The notes under the pieces were generated by a model. It did no database searches, was not told where the DNA came from, and was given only the letters and a program-made list of their open reading frames with translations. Below are positions 1 through 7,863 of a stretch of 45,415 nt of DNA, one piece after another. The position numbers were made by a program, and so were the translations under genes. The number at the start of each line of letters is the position of its first letter. The first letter of the stretch is position 1. The DNA comes from Deltaproteobacteria bacterium UBA4427. Its GTDB lineage: Bacteria; Myxococcota_A; UBA9160; UBA4427. The stretch is from positions 1 through 45,415 of the forward strand of contig DGPZ01000164.1 of NCBI GenBank assembly GCA_002390675.1. The letters are read 5' to 3'.

Positions 1-120
1 GCCGAAGCGGGGATCACTGATTTTCGCGCGACACTCAATCTTCCTAACGAAGAGGCGGCTGTTCAGGATATGCTCTCGCCGCTAGTCGAGGCGTTTCGGT
101 CCGCGGCCGGTCGTAGTTAG
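1..120 (+). CDS. C-terminus of a probable LLM-class (F420- or flavin-dependent) oxidoreductase, partial
   Basis: Only the last 39 codons are present; the gene enters from the left edge and stops at TAG 118-120. The visible start, AEAGITDFRA, resembles the end of the luciferase-like monooxygenase fold in F420-dependent oxidoreductases, where an AGvTdf motif precedes a short helical tail. That fits the tail seen here (SPLVEAFRSAAGRS). The family transfers hydride between F420 or FMN and varied substrates and is common beside acyl-CoA dehydrogenase genes, as here. With so little sequence the family call is an inference and the substrate unknown. Confidence 0.5.
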   Translation, partial: AEAGITDFRATLNLPNEEAAVQDMLSPLVEAFRSAAGRS

Positions 121-123
121 TTC

Positions 124-171
124 GCGCGATCGCGCCGGACTTGCATGACCTTCGTAGGCGAAGTCAGCAAG
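124..171. terminator. Palindrome and bulged hairpin after the LLM gene
   Basis: A perfect 12-base palindrome (GCGCGATCGCGC, 124-135) is followed by a hairpin at 140-171. Stem arms CTTGC/GCAAG, TGAC/GTCA and TTCG/CGAA close on loop TAGG, with one-base bulges at 145 and 150. It lies 20 bases after the stop codon and between convergent genes, so a transcription-end structure is likely. There is no T-run. The remaining 172-331 shows no gene or motif I recognise. Confidence 0.45.
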
Positions 172-331
172 TTGCAGCCATCGACGGAGGGATGGGCGAG
201 GACCTTGTGAGTCGGGCGCTTTGGATTTTGCGCATCGAGTAGCTTCGAACCATATCCGATACTGAGCGGCCCGAGCGAAAACATGAATGGGCGCGCGCAG
301 GCCGTTTGTGTTGGTCTTCTAATTCCTCGTA

Positions 332-1159
332 TTAGTCGAGGAAGTCGGGCTCTTCCTTCATCAGCACATCAAAGATAGGCTGGAAGCTGAAATGTCCCGT
401 GAAGGCATTTCCAGTGAGCTTTGCCGTGGATTCCGCTTGCCCTTGATCGATTGGCACTGGCGTTCCTGCGGCCTCTGCGAGGAGTTGGGCCTGGCAGCTG
501 CGTTCCATACTTATAAACCAAAAGGCTGCTTCGTCCACGGTTTGCCCGACTGTTAGAAGCCCGTGGTTCCTGAGGATCGCGGCCTTGTTGCTGCCGAGTG
601 CTTCGGCTATTCGGTCGCCCTCGTCGGTGTCGAAGACTACGCCGGTATACTCGTCAAAGAGTCCGTGATCGTTATAGAACGCACAGGCATCTTGGGTCAG
701 TGGGTCGAGGAGCCGGCCTAATATCGACCACGCTTTGCCGTAGATCGAGTGTGAATGGGCGGCCGCTGTGACGTCGGGGCGTGCTATGTGGATACGCGAA
801 TGAATCGCGAAGGCAGCTTGGTTCAGAGCGCCGTTACCTTCCACGATCGTTCCATCGTGGTCGACCTTGATGAGATCCGATACGCACATGAGTTTGAAGG
901 ATCGACCCACTGGGTTCACCCAGAATTGATCGGGGTCGATCGGATCGCGCACGGTGATATGGCCGGCCACGCCTTCGTCAAATCCGAAGCGTCCGAAGAC
1001 CCGAAGCGCGCCGGCAAGTTTCGTCTTTCGTTCGACCAGTTCCTCTTCGGGGCTGCGCTCGGGCGCCTGCATGATCGACGCGAGCCCACTCAGTTCTTCG
1101 CTTTCAGAGGCGCCTGTGTCGCTGGCTTCGGCTGTGGATACGGAATCGGGTGCAGACAT
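332..1159 (-). CDS. Class II aldolase/adducin family protein
   Basis: Predicted 275-residue class II aldolase/adducin-fold protein, a family of zinc-dependent aldolases, epimerases and decarboxylases acting on sugar phosphates or small hydroxyacids. The fold is seen in AGHITVRDP near the N-terminus, AAAHSHSIYGKAW (paired zinc-ligand histidines) and ILRNHGLLTVG (third histidine). The start at 1159 is preferred because GAGGAG at 1165-1170 sits five bases upstream; the frame stays open to a start at 1243, but that adds a low-complexity Ala/Pro tail. Residues before about 35 are Ser/Glu-rich and probably disordered. The active-site tyrosine and substrate cannot be assigned. It lies downstream of the GreA-like gene on the same strand after a 375-base gap. 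Confidence 0.88.
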   Translation of the reverse strand: MSAPDSVSTAEASDTGASESEELSGLASIMQAPERSPEEELVERKTKLAGALRVFGRFGFDEGVAGHITVRDPIDPDQFWVNPVGRSFKLMCVSDLIKVDHDGTIVEGNGALNQAAFAIHSRIHIARPDVTAAAHSHSIYGKAWSILGRLLDPLTQDACAFYNDHGLFDEYTGVVFDTDEGDRIAEALGSNKAAILRNHGLLTVGQTVDEAAFWFISMERSCQAQLLAEAAGTPVPIDQGQAESTAKLTGNAFTGHFSFQPIFDVLMKEEPDFLD

Positions 1160-1534
1160 TGTGGCTCCTCGGGGTCGTGACTGGGGCTGCGGGGCGGGTA
1201 CAGGGGCAAAGATAGCGGCGAAGATAGGAGCAAAAAGAGACATGCTGAGGCTACGTCATCTCTTAGCGTGCTTCGAGCGCCTTCGGGCCCTCGCGCGGGG
1301 ATGTCGTATTGATTACGGAACCCGAATGATCCTCGGTGGTCCCCTCTTAAAACGAATCACACGCATTACTGGCGTTCCGGCGCGAGGTGAACCCTTGGGA
1401 TTGGACGGCATTGATAGCGGGCTCTTGGCGCGTGGCGAATGCATGGTTGTAGCGATGGTTGGCGGATTCGTGTCGACTGGCTTGAAGCTGTTCGTGAAGC
1501 ACTTCGCGTCTGATAGATCCTGTCGTGTATGCAG
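1160..1534. other. 375-base intergenic stretch, no gene recognised
   Basis: Between the aldolase start and the GreA-like stop. Frames are open here on both strands, but they are shadows of the neighbours and have no ribosome site or recognisable motif. It should hold the aldolase promoter; I cannot point to convincing -35/-10 boxes. Confidence 0.5.
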
Positions 1535-2047
1535 TTAGGTAACCGCGACGATCTCGAATGCGCGGCGACCGCGAGGGGTTGTCGCGACGCCTTCGTCACC
1601 CGGCTCCAATCCGAGCAATGATCGACCAAAAGGCGATACGGGGGTGACTGTCCTGATCGACTGTCCATTGGATTCCAGATCCGTGCCGCCTGCGCCAGGG
1701 ACGACGAACCAGACTTCGCGGTTTACCCCGTCTTTCACTTCGACGTCGAGTTCCACTAGAGAGCCAACAGCGATAGAACTCTCTGTATCGAGGTTGCCTA
1801 ATTCGAGTCTGGTTAAGGCTTCGAGATTCCTGCCAAGCTCCTCGACCCGGTCCGCGAGGCCGCGAGCTAGATAGCTTTGTTCCGTGGCACGAGTGTCTTT
1901 CGCGTGTTCCGCGCGGTTTTCTTCATGGGTGGCGGCTTCTTGGGTATCGAGTTGACGACGTTCAAGAGCCCTTAGATCCGTTTGAATCTTGGTGACTAGG
2001 GCAGCAAGAAGGCTCGCTTTGTCGAATAGTACGCGAGCGGAGTTCAT
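1535..2047 (-). CDS. GreA/GreB-family transcription factor
   Basis: A 170-residue protein with GreA/GreB architecture: an N-terminal helical coiled-coil region (about residues 1-95, rich in Glu, Arg and Ala) and a C-terminal FKBP-like domain (about 95-170) with the typical late motif TVTPVSPFGRSLLGLEPGDE. Gre factors enter the RNA polymerase secondary channel and stimulate cleavage of backtracked RNA. The N-terminal half is divergent and the acidic tip of the coiled coil is not obvious, so it may be a Gre-like regulator such as Rnk or GreB paralogues rather than canonical GreA. The ATG at 2047 has only a weak upstream GAAGG; the open frame continues to 2251 with an Arg-rich, non-conserved extension. 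It is divergent from the GST gene, with an 83-base shared promoter gap. Confidence 0.85.
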   Translation of the reverse strand: MNSARVLFDKASLLAALVTKIQTDLRALERRQLDTQEAATHEENRAEHAKDTRATEQSYLARGLADRVEELGRNLEALTRLELGNLDTESSIAVGSLVELDVEVKDGVNREVWFVVPGAGGTDLESNGQSIRTVTPVSPFGRSLLGLEPGDEGVATTPRGRRAFEIVAVT

Positions 2048-2130
2048 CGCGGATGGCCCTTCGAGGGGCGCGGAGATATGGTGCCCCACACCGAGCGACT
2101 CCCGTCGCCTGCGGTATGGAAAGGATCGAT

Positions 2131-2754
2131 GTGCTGAAGCTCTATCACTTGCCAGGGTCTCGTTCTTGTCGCGTGCTCTGGTTGATTTTTGAACTCGGTC
2201 TCGAATGCGAAATAGAGAAGATGTCGCTGGCGGACGGCTCTCTGCGGACAAAATCGTACCGAGAGCTCAATCCACTTGGTAAAGCACCCACCCTCGATGA
2301 CGGTGGGGTCGTGCTCTACGAGTCTGGTGCGATCGTAGAGTATCTGCTTGAGAGATATGGTGCTGGCCGCCTAGCGCCGGCCGTAGGCAGTGCCGGTCGC
2401 GCACAATACCTGCAGTGGCTGCATTGGGGGGAAGCAACGCTCCTGCCACCAATCGCGGCGATCAATGGCAATCGCTTCGTGCTCGCCGAATCGGATCGTA
2501 GCGAGGCGGCGCTCGATGTCGCGCGCCGCCAGTTGTCTCGAGTGCTGAACGTTTTAGGGGGCGTCGTAGCGAATCGTGAGTTTTTGGTTGGAGACGAATT
2601 CAGCGCCGCAGATATTATGGTCGGCTACGGAGTGAGGCTGGCAAAGATGGTCGGTGAGTTGCCCGAACAACCCGAGAGCATCCATGAATGGCACGACGGA
2701 CTGGCAGCGCGCCCCGCCTATCAGCGAGCCTTTGACGGCGGGTTCGGAGGGTAG
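2131..2754 (+). CDS. Glutathione S-transferase family protein
   Basis: About 207 residues, normal GST length. The N-terminal thioredoxin-like domain begins KLYHLPGSRSCRVLW, with the usual GST serine in the GSRS turn. It is followed by NPLGKAPTL (cis-proline loop) and YESGAIVEYLLE (glutathione-binding ESxAI). The C-terminal helical domain contains FSAADIMVGYG, the N-capping-box region. I chose GTG 2131 because GGAAAGG lies five to six bases upstream and the protein then starts at the first beta strand, as in relatives; ATG 2116 is the alternative. Expected role: conjugation of glutathione to electrophiles or isomerisation of catabolic intermediates in the cytoplasm. Its 3' end faces the second GST gene, 36 bases away. 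Confidence 0.93.
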   Translation: MLKLYHLPGSRSCRVLWLIFELGLECEIEKMSLADGSLRTKSYRELNPLGKAPTLDDGGVVLYESGAIVEYLLERYGAGRLAPAVGSAGRAQYLQWLHWGEATLLPPIAAINGNRFVLAESDRSEAALDVARRQLSRVLNVLGGVVANREFLVGDEFSAADIMVGYGVRLAKMVGELPEQPESIHEWHDGLAARPAYQRAFDGGFGG

Positions 2755-2790
2755 GCTTCTCACTGCCGATGTCCGTTCTGGAGTCGTCCC

Positions 2791-3477
2791 TTAGTCGTGT
2801 CCGAATAGGTTCTTTTTCGCCTCATCATCCATGCCGCCTTCCATTCCAGCGGCGAGCTCGGCGCCAGCGGCCAGGCCGCGCTGGAAAGCGGGACGCTCTC
2901 CCAGCTCTTCGAACCAGCGCCTCAGGTTTGGGAGATCATCGAGGCTCTGTGCGTGGTGGTCGCGCATCTGGATCCATGGCCAGCTCAAAATATCCGCCAT
3001 GGAAAGCTCTTCCGCGATGTACCGGCGATCGGCTAGGCGCTGGTCGAGCATTACGTATAGGCGACGGGCTTCGGTGGTGTATCGCTCGATCGGATAGTCG
3101 AGCTTGGTCGGGGCGTAATTCCGAAAATGACCGGCTTGGCCACACATGGGGCCCTGGTTGGCCATCTGCCAATACATCCATTCGATCGCCTGGACCCGGA
3201 GCCGTGGATCGGCGGGCAGGAGTCGGCCAGTTTTCTCGGCCAGGTAGTGGAGGATGGCGCCGGATTCAAAGACAGGGATCGGGGGGCCACCGCCGGCGGG
3301 CTCGTTGTCGACGATCGCCGGAATTCGGTTGTTCGGGCTGATTTCGAGGAATGTCGGCTCGAATTGCTCACCGCGGGCGATGTTACACTCGACGATTCTG
3401 TACGGGAGCTCGAGCTCCTCGAGAGCAATGCTGACTTTCCAGCCGTTCGGAGTCGGGAAGTAGTGAAGATCAATCAT
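2791..3477 (-). CDS. Glutathione S-transferase, YfcG/YghU-like (nu class)
   Basis: A 228-residue GST of the Ure2p/YfcG/YghU group. The N-terminus reads LHYFPTPNGWKVSIALEEL, with the TPNGWK signature used for glutathione binding instead of a catalytic Tyr/Ser. SPNNRIPAIVD is the cis-proline region and FESGAILHYLAE the gamma-Glu-binding motif. The C-terminal domain has WMYWQMANQGPM and the ADI helix (SMADILSWPW). Members act as disulfide-bond oxidoreductases or peroxidases with two bound glutathiones. It ends convergently with the preceding GST. ATG 3477 gives the canonical start. The 263 bases from its start to 3740 separate it from a divergent acyl-CoA dehydrogenase-like gene and must contain both promoters. 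Confidence 0.95.
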   Translation of the reverse strand: MIDLHYFPTPNGWKVSIALEELELPYRIVECNIARGEQFEPTFLEISPNNRIPAIVDNEPAGGGPPIPVFESGAILHYLAEKTGRLLPADPRLRVQAIEWMYWQMANQGPMCGQAGHFRNYAPTKLDYPIERYTTEARRLYVMLDQRLADRRYIAEELSMADILSWPWIQMRDHHAQSLDDLPNLRRWFEELGERPAFQRGLAAGAELAAGMEGGMDDEAKKNLFGHD

Positions 3478-3740
3478 GGGCGGAGCATATCAGTCGGGAC
3501 CGGGGCGGGGCACGCGGGTAGTTCTGCAAAATATTGCGATAAGACTTTGATTTTGGGCCGAAAATCTGGGTTGCCTCGCACGGTTTTTTTATCGGTGGTG
3601 CGCATCTCTAAGGAATTTTCTGAACGATCGCGGAGGAAGTGAGTGCGGAGGGGCAGCGTGTCCCGTGCGGGGGTGGTAGAACGTGTTCCGGCCTCGTTTT
3701 CTAGGCCGCCCGTACGGCTGTTTTCACAGGAGATTCAGAC

Positions 3741-4892
3741 ATGTCCGAAACCATCGATTTGCTCAAGGAAGCCAGCGGCCTCCGACCTTTGATCGAAGCC
3801 CACGCGGATGCCGCGGACGATGCGCTGACGATGCCCAAGCCTGTGGTAGAAGCCTTCGCCAAAACAGGGCTCTTTCATCTTATGGTACCGAAGGCGTTAG
3901 GCGGTCACGAAGCCGATTGCTCGACGATCATGAACGTCTTCGAAGAACTCTGCCATCAGGATGGATCGATTGGTTGGAGTCATATGGCCAACGCCAGCGC
4001 GACTTCCTACTGCGCGTTCCTTCCGCCAGAGATCGCACGAGAGATGGTCGGCGACAGGCCGGGCTCCGTTTTTGCGGGACAATTTGCTCCGCGCGGATCG
4101 ATCAAGCGAGAGGGCGATGGGTTCCGTGTAAGCGGCGAGTACGGTTTCGGGAGCGGCAGCAGTCATGCCTCCTATCTTGGGGGGGGCGGCATCTTGATGG
4201 GAGAAGATGGTAAACCGGAAATGCTACCCAGCGGGATGCCCGCCTATCTTTGTTATTTCGTGCCCAAAGACTGGGTTCAGATGAAGAATGGTTGGGACAC
4301 GATGGGGCTGCGTGGCACAGGTAGTTTCGACTACGAAGTGCCGGACCAATACGTCGACGCGAAGTACACCTTTTGGCTCTTCGAGCACGCCGCACAAACG
4401 GGCGGACCTTTTTATGGCCTAGGCGCAACGGCGCTCGCGGGCCTTGGTCATGCTGGCTGGGGGCTCGGTGTCGCGCAGCGTGCTCTAGACGAGATCGGAA
4501 AGATCGCGACGGGCGGACGATCCCGCATGAGTGGCGGCGCGATTCGCGACCAGCAAATTTTTCAGCGTGAATACGGAGAACGCTGCTTCGCTTTGAAGTC
4601 GGTCCGCGGCTTGGTGCACGAGGTTTACGCTCGAATGGAACGAAGGCTCCACGATGGCGAAACCTTGAGCAAGGTAGATAATGACGAGATGATGGGGGCA
4701 GTCGCGTATATGACTCAGGTCTGCGAGGACATCGCGCTCTGGTCGTACCGCTTCGCAGGGAGCCAAGGACTTCGGAACCCGAGCGTCATTCAGCGATGCT
4801 TCCGCGACATGATGACGGGCGGGCTGCATATTTTTGTGGATCGCAAGAGCTATGAAGAGCACGCAAAGAACGTGCTAGGCGCCCTCGGCTAG
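3741..4892 (+). CDS. Acyl-CoA dehydrogenase-fold flavoprotein, HsaA-like monooxygenase type
   Basis: A 383-residue protein with the acyl-CoA dehydrogenase fold: N-terminal helical domain (FHLMVPKALGGHEAD), middle beta domain (EGDGFRVSGEYGFGSG, then GWDTMGLRGTGSFDYEV) and C-terminal four-helix bundle ending TGGLHIFVDRKSYEE. These middle and C-terminal motifs resemble group D flavin monooxygenases (HsaA, DszC, HpaB-like) more than true dehydrogenases. No Glu is present where dehydrogenases carry their catalytic base. The likely activity is reduced-flavin-dependent hydroxylation, but the substrate is unknown. An AGGAG-type site precedes ATG 3741. It is first of three same-strand acyl-CoA dehydrogenase-fold genes, suggesting one catabolic operon. 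Confidence 0.85.
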   Translation: MSETIDLLKEASGLRPLIEAHADAADDALTMPKPVVEAFAKTGLFHLMVPKALGGHEADCSTIMNVFEELCHQDGSIGWSHMANASATSYCAFLPPEIAREMVGDRPGSVFAGQFAPRGSIKREGDGFRVSGEYGFGSGSSHASYLGGGGILMGEDGKPEMLPSGMPAYLCYFVPKDWVQMKNGWDTMGLRGTGSFDYEVPDQYVDAKYTFWLFEHAAQTGGPFYGLGATALAGLGHAGWGLGVAQRALDEIGKIATGGRSRMSGGAIRDQQIFQREYGERCFALKSVRGLVHEVYARMERRLHDGETLSKVDNDEMMGAVAYMTQVCEDIALWSYRFAGSQGLRNPSVIQRCFRDMMTGGLHIFVDRKSYEEHAKNVLGALG

Positions 4893-4954
4893 CCGCTTCG
4901 GCCACTAATGATTTTGAGCGAGCGCGTCCGGTGCGGCGCGACTCAGGAGTAGAG

Positions 4955-6034
4955 ATGGATTTTGGATTGAGTGAAGAACAGGAGATGCTTCAGGAAACGG
5001 TGCGGGGCTTCGCGCAGAATGAATGCCCCACGACTCGTTTGCGGGAGCTCTTCGATGAAGGAAATGGACACGACCCAGCACTTTGGCAGGCGCTTGCCGA
5101 GATGGGCGTAGCTGGCTTGACGGTTCCGGAAGAACAAGGCGGAGCAGGGATGGAGTTCCTTGATCTCGCACTCGTCGCTGAAGTATTAGGCGAATTTGCG
5201 CTGCCTAGTCCCTTCATCGGACATTCCCTAGCGATCCAAGGCATCTTGCTGGCGGGTAGCGAGGCTCAGTGCGCGTCGCTTTTGCCGGCTCTCGCAAGCG
5301 GGGAATTGATCGCGAGCATCGCGCTTCAGGAAAGCGACGTCGTTTGGGCTCCCTCCGATTGGACAGCCAAGTTCGAAGGCGACCGGCTTTCGGGGACGAA
5401 GACATACGTTTCTCATGCGAAGGTTGCTGACCGCCTGCTCGTGGGTGTCCAAGGCGGTGAATTCGTCTGGGTCGATACGAAGGCTGAAGGTGTTGAGATT
5501 GAGGACTTGGGCGCGATTGACCGCACGCAGCCGATGTCCAGGGTGACCTTTACGGGGGCTCAAGCGATTAAGCTCGAGGGCGGCCCTGGGACGGCGAGTG
5601 GTCTTCTCGACGCCGCCGCAGCATTGCTTGCGGCGGACGCATTCGGTGCGGCGTCGAAGCTGATTGACCTGGACGTGGCGTACTCACTTGAGCGCGAACA
5701 ATTCGGTCAGCCGATCGCACAGTTTCAGTCGATCAAGCACACGATTGCGCGACTCGGCTTGGACATCGAACCGGCTCGCGCGCTTTACTGGTATGCGGCA
5801 CACGCACTCGATCACCTGCCGGCTGAGGCTTCGAGGGCAGCTTCAATTGCGAAGGCGCATATCACGGATCGGGCGATGAACGCCGCTCGCGAATCCGTTG
5901 AGCTGCACGGCGGCTACGGCTTTACCTGGGAATGTGAAGTTCAAATGTGGTTCAAGCGAATCATGGTCGACCGTGCGATTTACGGAACCCCCGATGAACA
6001 CCGCGACCGAAGTGCCGCGCTGGGAGGCTACTAA
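4955..6034 (+). CDS. Acyl-CoA dehydrogenase, FadE28/beta-like subunit
   Basis: A 359-residue acyl-CoA dehydrogenase. It begins DFGLSEEQEMLQETVRGF, keeps MGVAGLTVPEEQGGAGM in the N-terminal domain and REQFGQPIAQFQSIKH in the third helix domain, and ends with GGYGFTWECEVQMWFKR. The FTWE form of the last motif is typical of the smaller partner in heterotetrameric steroid or side-chain dehydrogenases (FadE28-FadE29 and ChsE4-ChsE5 types). The middle domain is short and divergent. ATG 4955 is chosen over the upstream ATG at 4931 because AGGAG (4945-4949) is spaced five bases from it. The next gene begins one base after its stop codon, so the two are very probably co-translated and form a complex. 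Confidence 0.93.
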   Translation: MDFGLSEEQEMLQETVRGFAQNECPTTRLRELFDEGNGHDPALWQALAEMGVAGLTVPEEQGGAGMEFLDLALVAEVLGEFALPSPFIGHSLAIQGILLAGSEAQCASLLPALASGELIASIALQESDVVWAPSDWTAKFEGDRLSGTKTYVSHAKVADRLLVGVQGGEFVWVDTKAEGVEIEDLGAIDRTQPMSRVTFTGAQAIKLEGGPGTASGLLDAAAALLAADAFGAASKLIDLDVAYSLEREQFGQPIAQFQSIKHTIARLGLDIEPARALYWYAAHALDHLPAEASRAASIAKAHITDRAMNAARESVELHGGYGFTWECEVQMWFKRIMVDRAIYGTPDEHRDRSAALGGY

Positions 6035-6035
6035 G

Positions 6036-7247
6036 ATGGATCTTGAATACAGCGCCGAACACGAAGCCTTCCGCGAGGAGGTCCGGACTTTCCTGAAGGG
6101 ATGGCCGCTGATAGGCGACGAAGCAAACCTTCCTAAAGAAGAGCAGGAGCAGATTTTTCGCAAGCGCGGAATCGATGCGGGCTATGTCTACCGATCGGTT
6201 CCGAAGCAGTACGGAGGTTCGGAGCAGCCCCAAGACGCGATCAAGGATCAGATAGTCATCAAAGAGTTTTACGCCGCGAACGCGCCGCGTGATCTTCTGA
6301 GCCAGGGTGCAGGCTTGCTCGTTCCGACATTGCTCGAGTTTGGTACCGAAGAGCAAAAGGAACGTTATGTCCCGCCAGCGCTGACTGGGGAGCAGAATTG
6401 GTGCCAGGGTTACAGCGAGCCTGGCTCCGGTTCCGATCTGGCCTCGCTGCAGTGCCAGGCACGCCTCGAGGGAGACGAGTGGGTAATCAACGGCCAGAAG
6501 ATCTGGACGTCATCGGCACAGCGCGCTCAGATGATGTTTGGCTTGTTCCGGACGGAGCCGGATGCGAAGAAGCACGAAGGCATCTCGTATCTTTTGATTC
6601 CTATGGACACGCCCGGGGTCGAGGTTCGTCCGCTGCGCGAAATGGGCGGCGGCTACGAATTCAATGAAGTTTTCTTCACGGACGCCCGCATTCCGGCGGG
6701 CAATATCGTGGCGGCTCGTGGGCAGGGATGGCAGGTTTCTCGCGCCACACTCGTCCACGAACGAAACTTGATTGGCAACCCGAACATGATGAACGAGGCG
6801 CTCGCTGATCTGATTGCGCTGGCCCGGGAACGGACCTTAAACGGTCGGCCTGCCATTACCGATCCCGGCATTCGTCGACGCATCGCGGAGATAGAAGGCT
6901 ATGTCGAAACGAGCCGGCTTTCGAATATGCGACAGTTCACGGCAGCGAATCGCGGCGAGATGATCAAGGCGATGCGGCCCATGATGATGAACAAGGTGTT
7001 CTCTACGGATGCTATGCAGCTCATCATGAAGTGCGCGTATGACCTGCTTGGTGGCGACGGCGTGATTGCGCCCACGGATGCGGACAACGAGGGTTGGGGA
7101 CAGCGTGATTCGACCGCGAGTGGATGGGTGCTTCGGTACATCTTCTCTATGGGCCCCGCAATCGCGGGTGGTGCTTCAAATATCCAGCTCAACATCATTG
7201 GCGAGCGTGGTTACGGCTTGCCGAGAGACATGCGTCCGCCGAAGTAG
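6036..7247 (+). CDS. Acyl-CoA dehydrogenase, FadE29/alpha-like subunit
   Basis: A 403-residue acyl-CoA dehydrogenase: NWCQGYSEPGSGSDLAS (FAD/acyl site), INGQKIWTSSAQRAQ (FAD-binding beta domain), GWQVSRATLVHER and the C-terminal NIQLNIIGERGYGLPRD. The position that in medium-chain enzymes holds the catalytic Glu (YEGTS) reads AGGAS. A Glu in the HER motif at residue 242 may serve instead, as proposed for isovaleryl-CoA and FadE-type enzymes. ATG 6036 has GGGAGG at 6022-6027 and starts one base after the previous stop. Predicted function: FAD-dependent alpha,beta-desaturation of a bulky acyl-CoA together with the preceding subunit. The substrate (sterol side chain, terpenoid, branched acid) is not determined by the sequence. 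Confidence 0.94.
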   Translation: MDLEYSAEHEAFREEVRTFLKGWPLIGDEANLPKEEQEQIFRKRGIDAGYVYRSVPKQYGGSEQPQDAIKDQIVIKEFYAANAPRDLLSQGAGLLVPTLLEFGTEEQKERYVPPALTGEQNWCQGYSEPGSGSDLASLQCQARLEGDEWVINGQKIWTSSAQRAQMMFGLFRTEPDAKKHEGISYLLIPMDTPGVEVRPLREMGGGYEFNEVFFTDARIPAGNIVAARGQGWQVSRATLVHERNLIGNPNMMNEALADLIALARERTLNGRPAITDPGIRRRIAEIEGYVETSRLSNMRQFTAANRGEMIKAMRPMMMNKVFSTDAMQLIMKCAYDLLGGDGVIAPTDADNEGWGQRDSTASGWVLRYIFSMGPAIAGGASNIQLNIIGERGYGLPRDMRPPK

Positions 7248-7284
7248 CTCGCGAAGCGTAGAATCGTAGAATTGGTTCCTAACG

Positions 7285-7312
7285 AAGGCGTCGAGTGAGA
7301 GCTCGGCGCCTT
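7285..7312 (+). terminator. Hairpin terminator after the acyl-CoA dehydrogenase operon
   Basis: AAGGCGTCGAG (7285-7295) pairs with CTCGGCGCCTT (7302-7312), 11 base pairs including one G-T, over a six-base loop. It lies 38 bases after the dehydrogenase stop. No long T-run follows, so termination may be partial or Rho-aided. Confidence 0.65.
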
Positions 7313-7401
7313 TGCGCATTTAAGGCGCAGGGCCTGCGCGTCTTTCATTGGCTGGGTTGGCTTTCTCAAGGGGTTTCGTGGATCGGCCGATTAGGGCGCG
7401 A

Positions 7402-7779
7402 ATGGACGCGAATCTCAATAAGACATTTCGGAACGCCAGCATTAAGCTCGTGGGTGGACTGCTGATCGTGGTCGGCTTTATCGGTATGGGTGTCGTGACG
7501 GCGGATCCACGTGGAATTCAATCTCAAATTGCGGAGCTCGAAGCGTTCGAAGAAGAGATGAAGAGCGATGCTGATAGCCGTGGTGAGGCACTTGCCCCAG
7601 CTGCTCGTGATTCTTTGATAGCGCTCGTCCGTAGCGTGATTCCGGGTGGCGCGATCGGCGGTCCCGATCTCGACCGACTCGTCTCCTGTCGCCTAGATGG
7701 CGGCGGCATCCAGTTCATGCGCGCAGGCGACTGTCGATCCCGCGGCGGTCGTCCGAAGGACTTCGACCCGGAGCAGTAG
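7402..7779 (+). CDS. Small membrane-anchored protein of unknown function
   Basis: A 125-residue protein I do not recognise. A short basic N-terminus is followed by one clear transmembrane helix (about residues 14-33, LVGGLLIVVGFIGMGVV). A Glu-rich helical stretch (about 40-60) and a C-terminal part with two cysteines follow. The topology suggests an inner-membrane anchor with a periplasmic domain. ATG 7402 has AGGG nine bases upstream; a TTG at 7348 would add 18 poorly conserved-looking residues. It stands alone after the dehydrogenase terminator and ends convergently with the MFS gene, 84 bases away. Confidence 0.6.
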   Translation: MDANLNKTFRNASIKLVGGLLIVVGFIGMGVVTADPRGIQSQIAELEAFEEEMKSDADSRGEALAPAARDSLIALVRSVIPGGAIGGPDLDRLVSCRLDGGGIQFMRAGDCRSRGGRPKDFDPEQ

Positions 7780-7863
7780 CGCGGCGCACGGTCGATGTGT
7801 TTGATGTTGTCGACGCCTAGATGCCGTTGGTGTGGGTGGGGCGCCGACCGAGTGCGCTTGGGC

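Noticed and set aside
954..1538. 194-codon plus-strand frame over the aldolase region
   Set aside because: It is antisense to a protein with clear aldolase motifs; its composition is that of a shadow.
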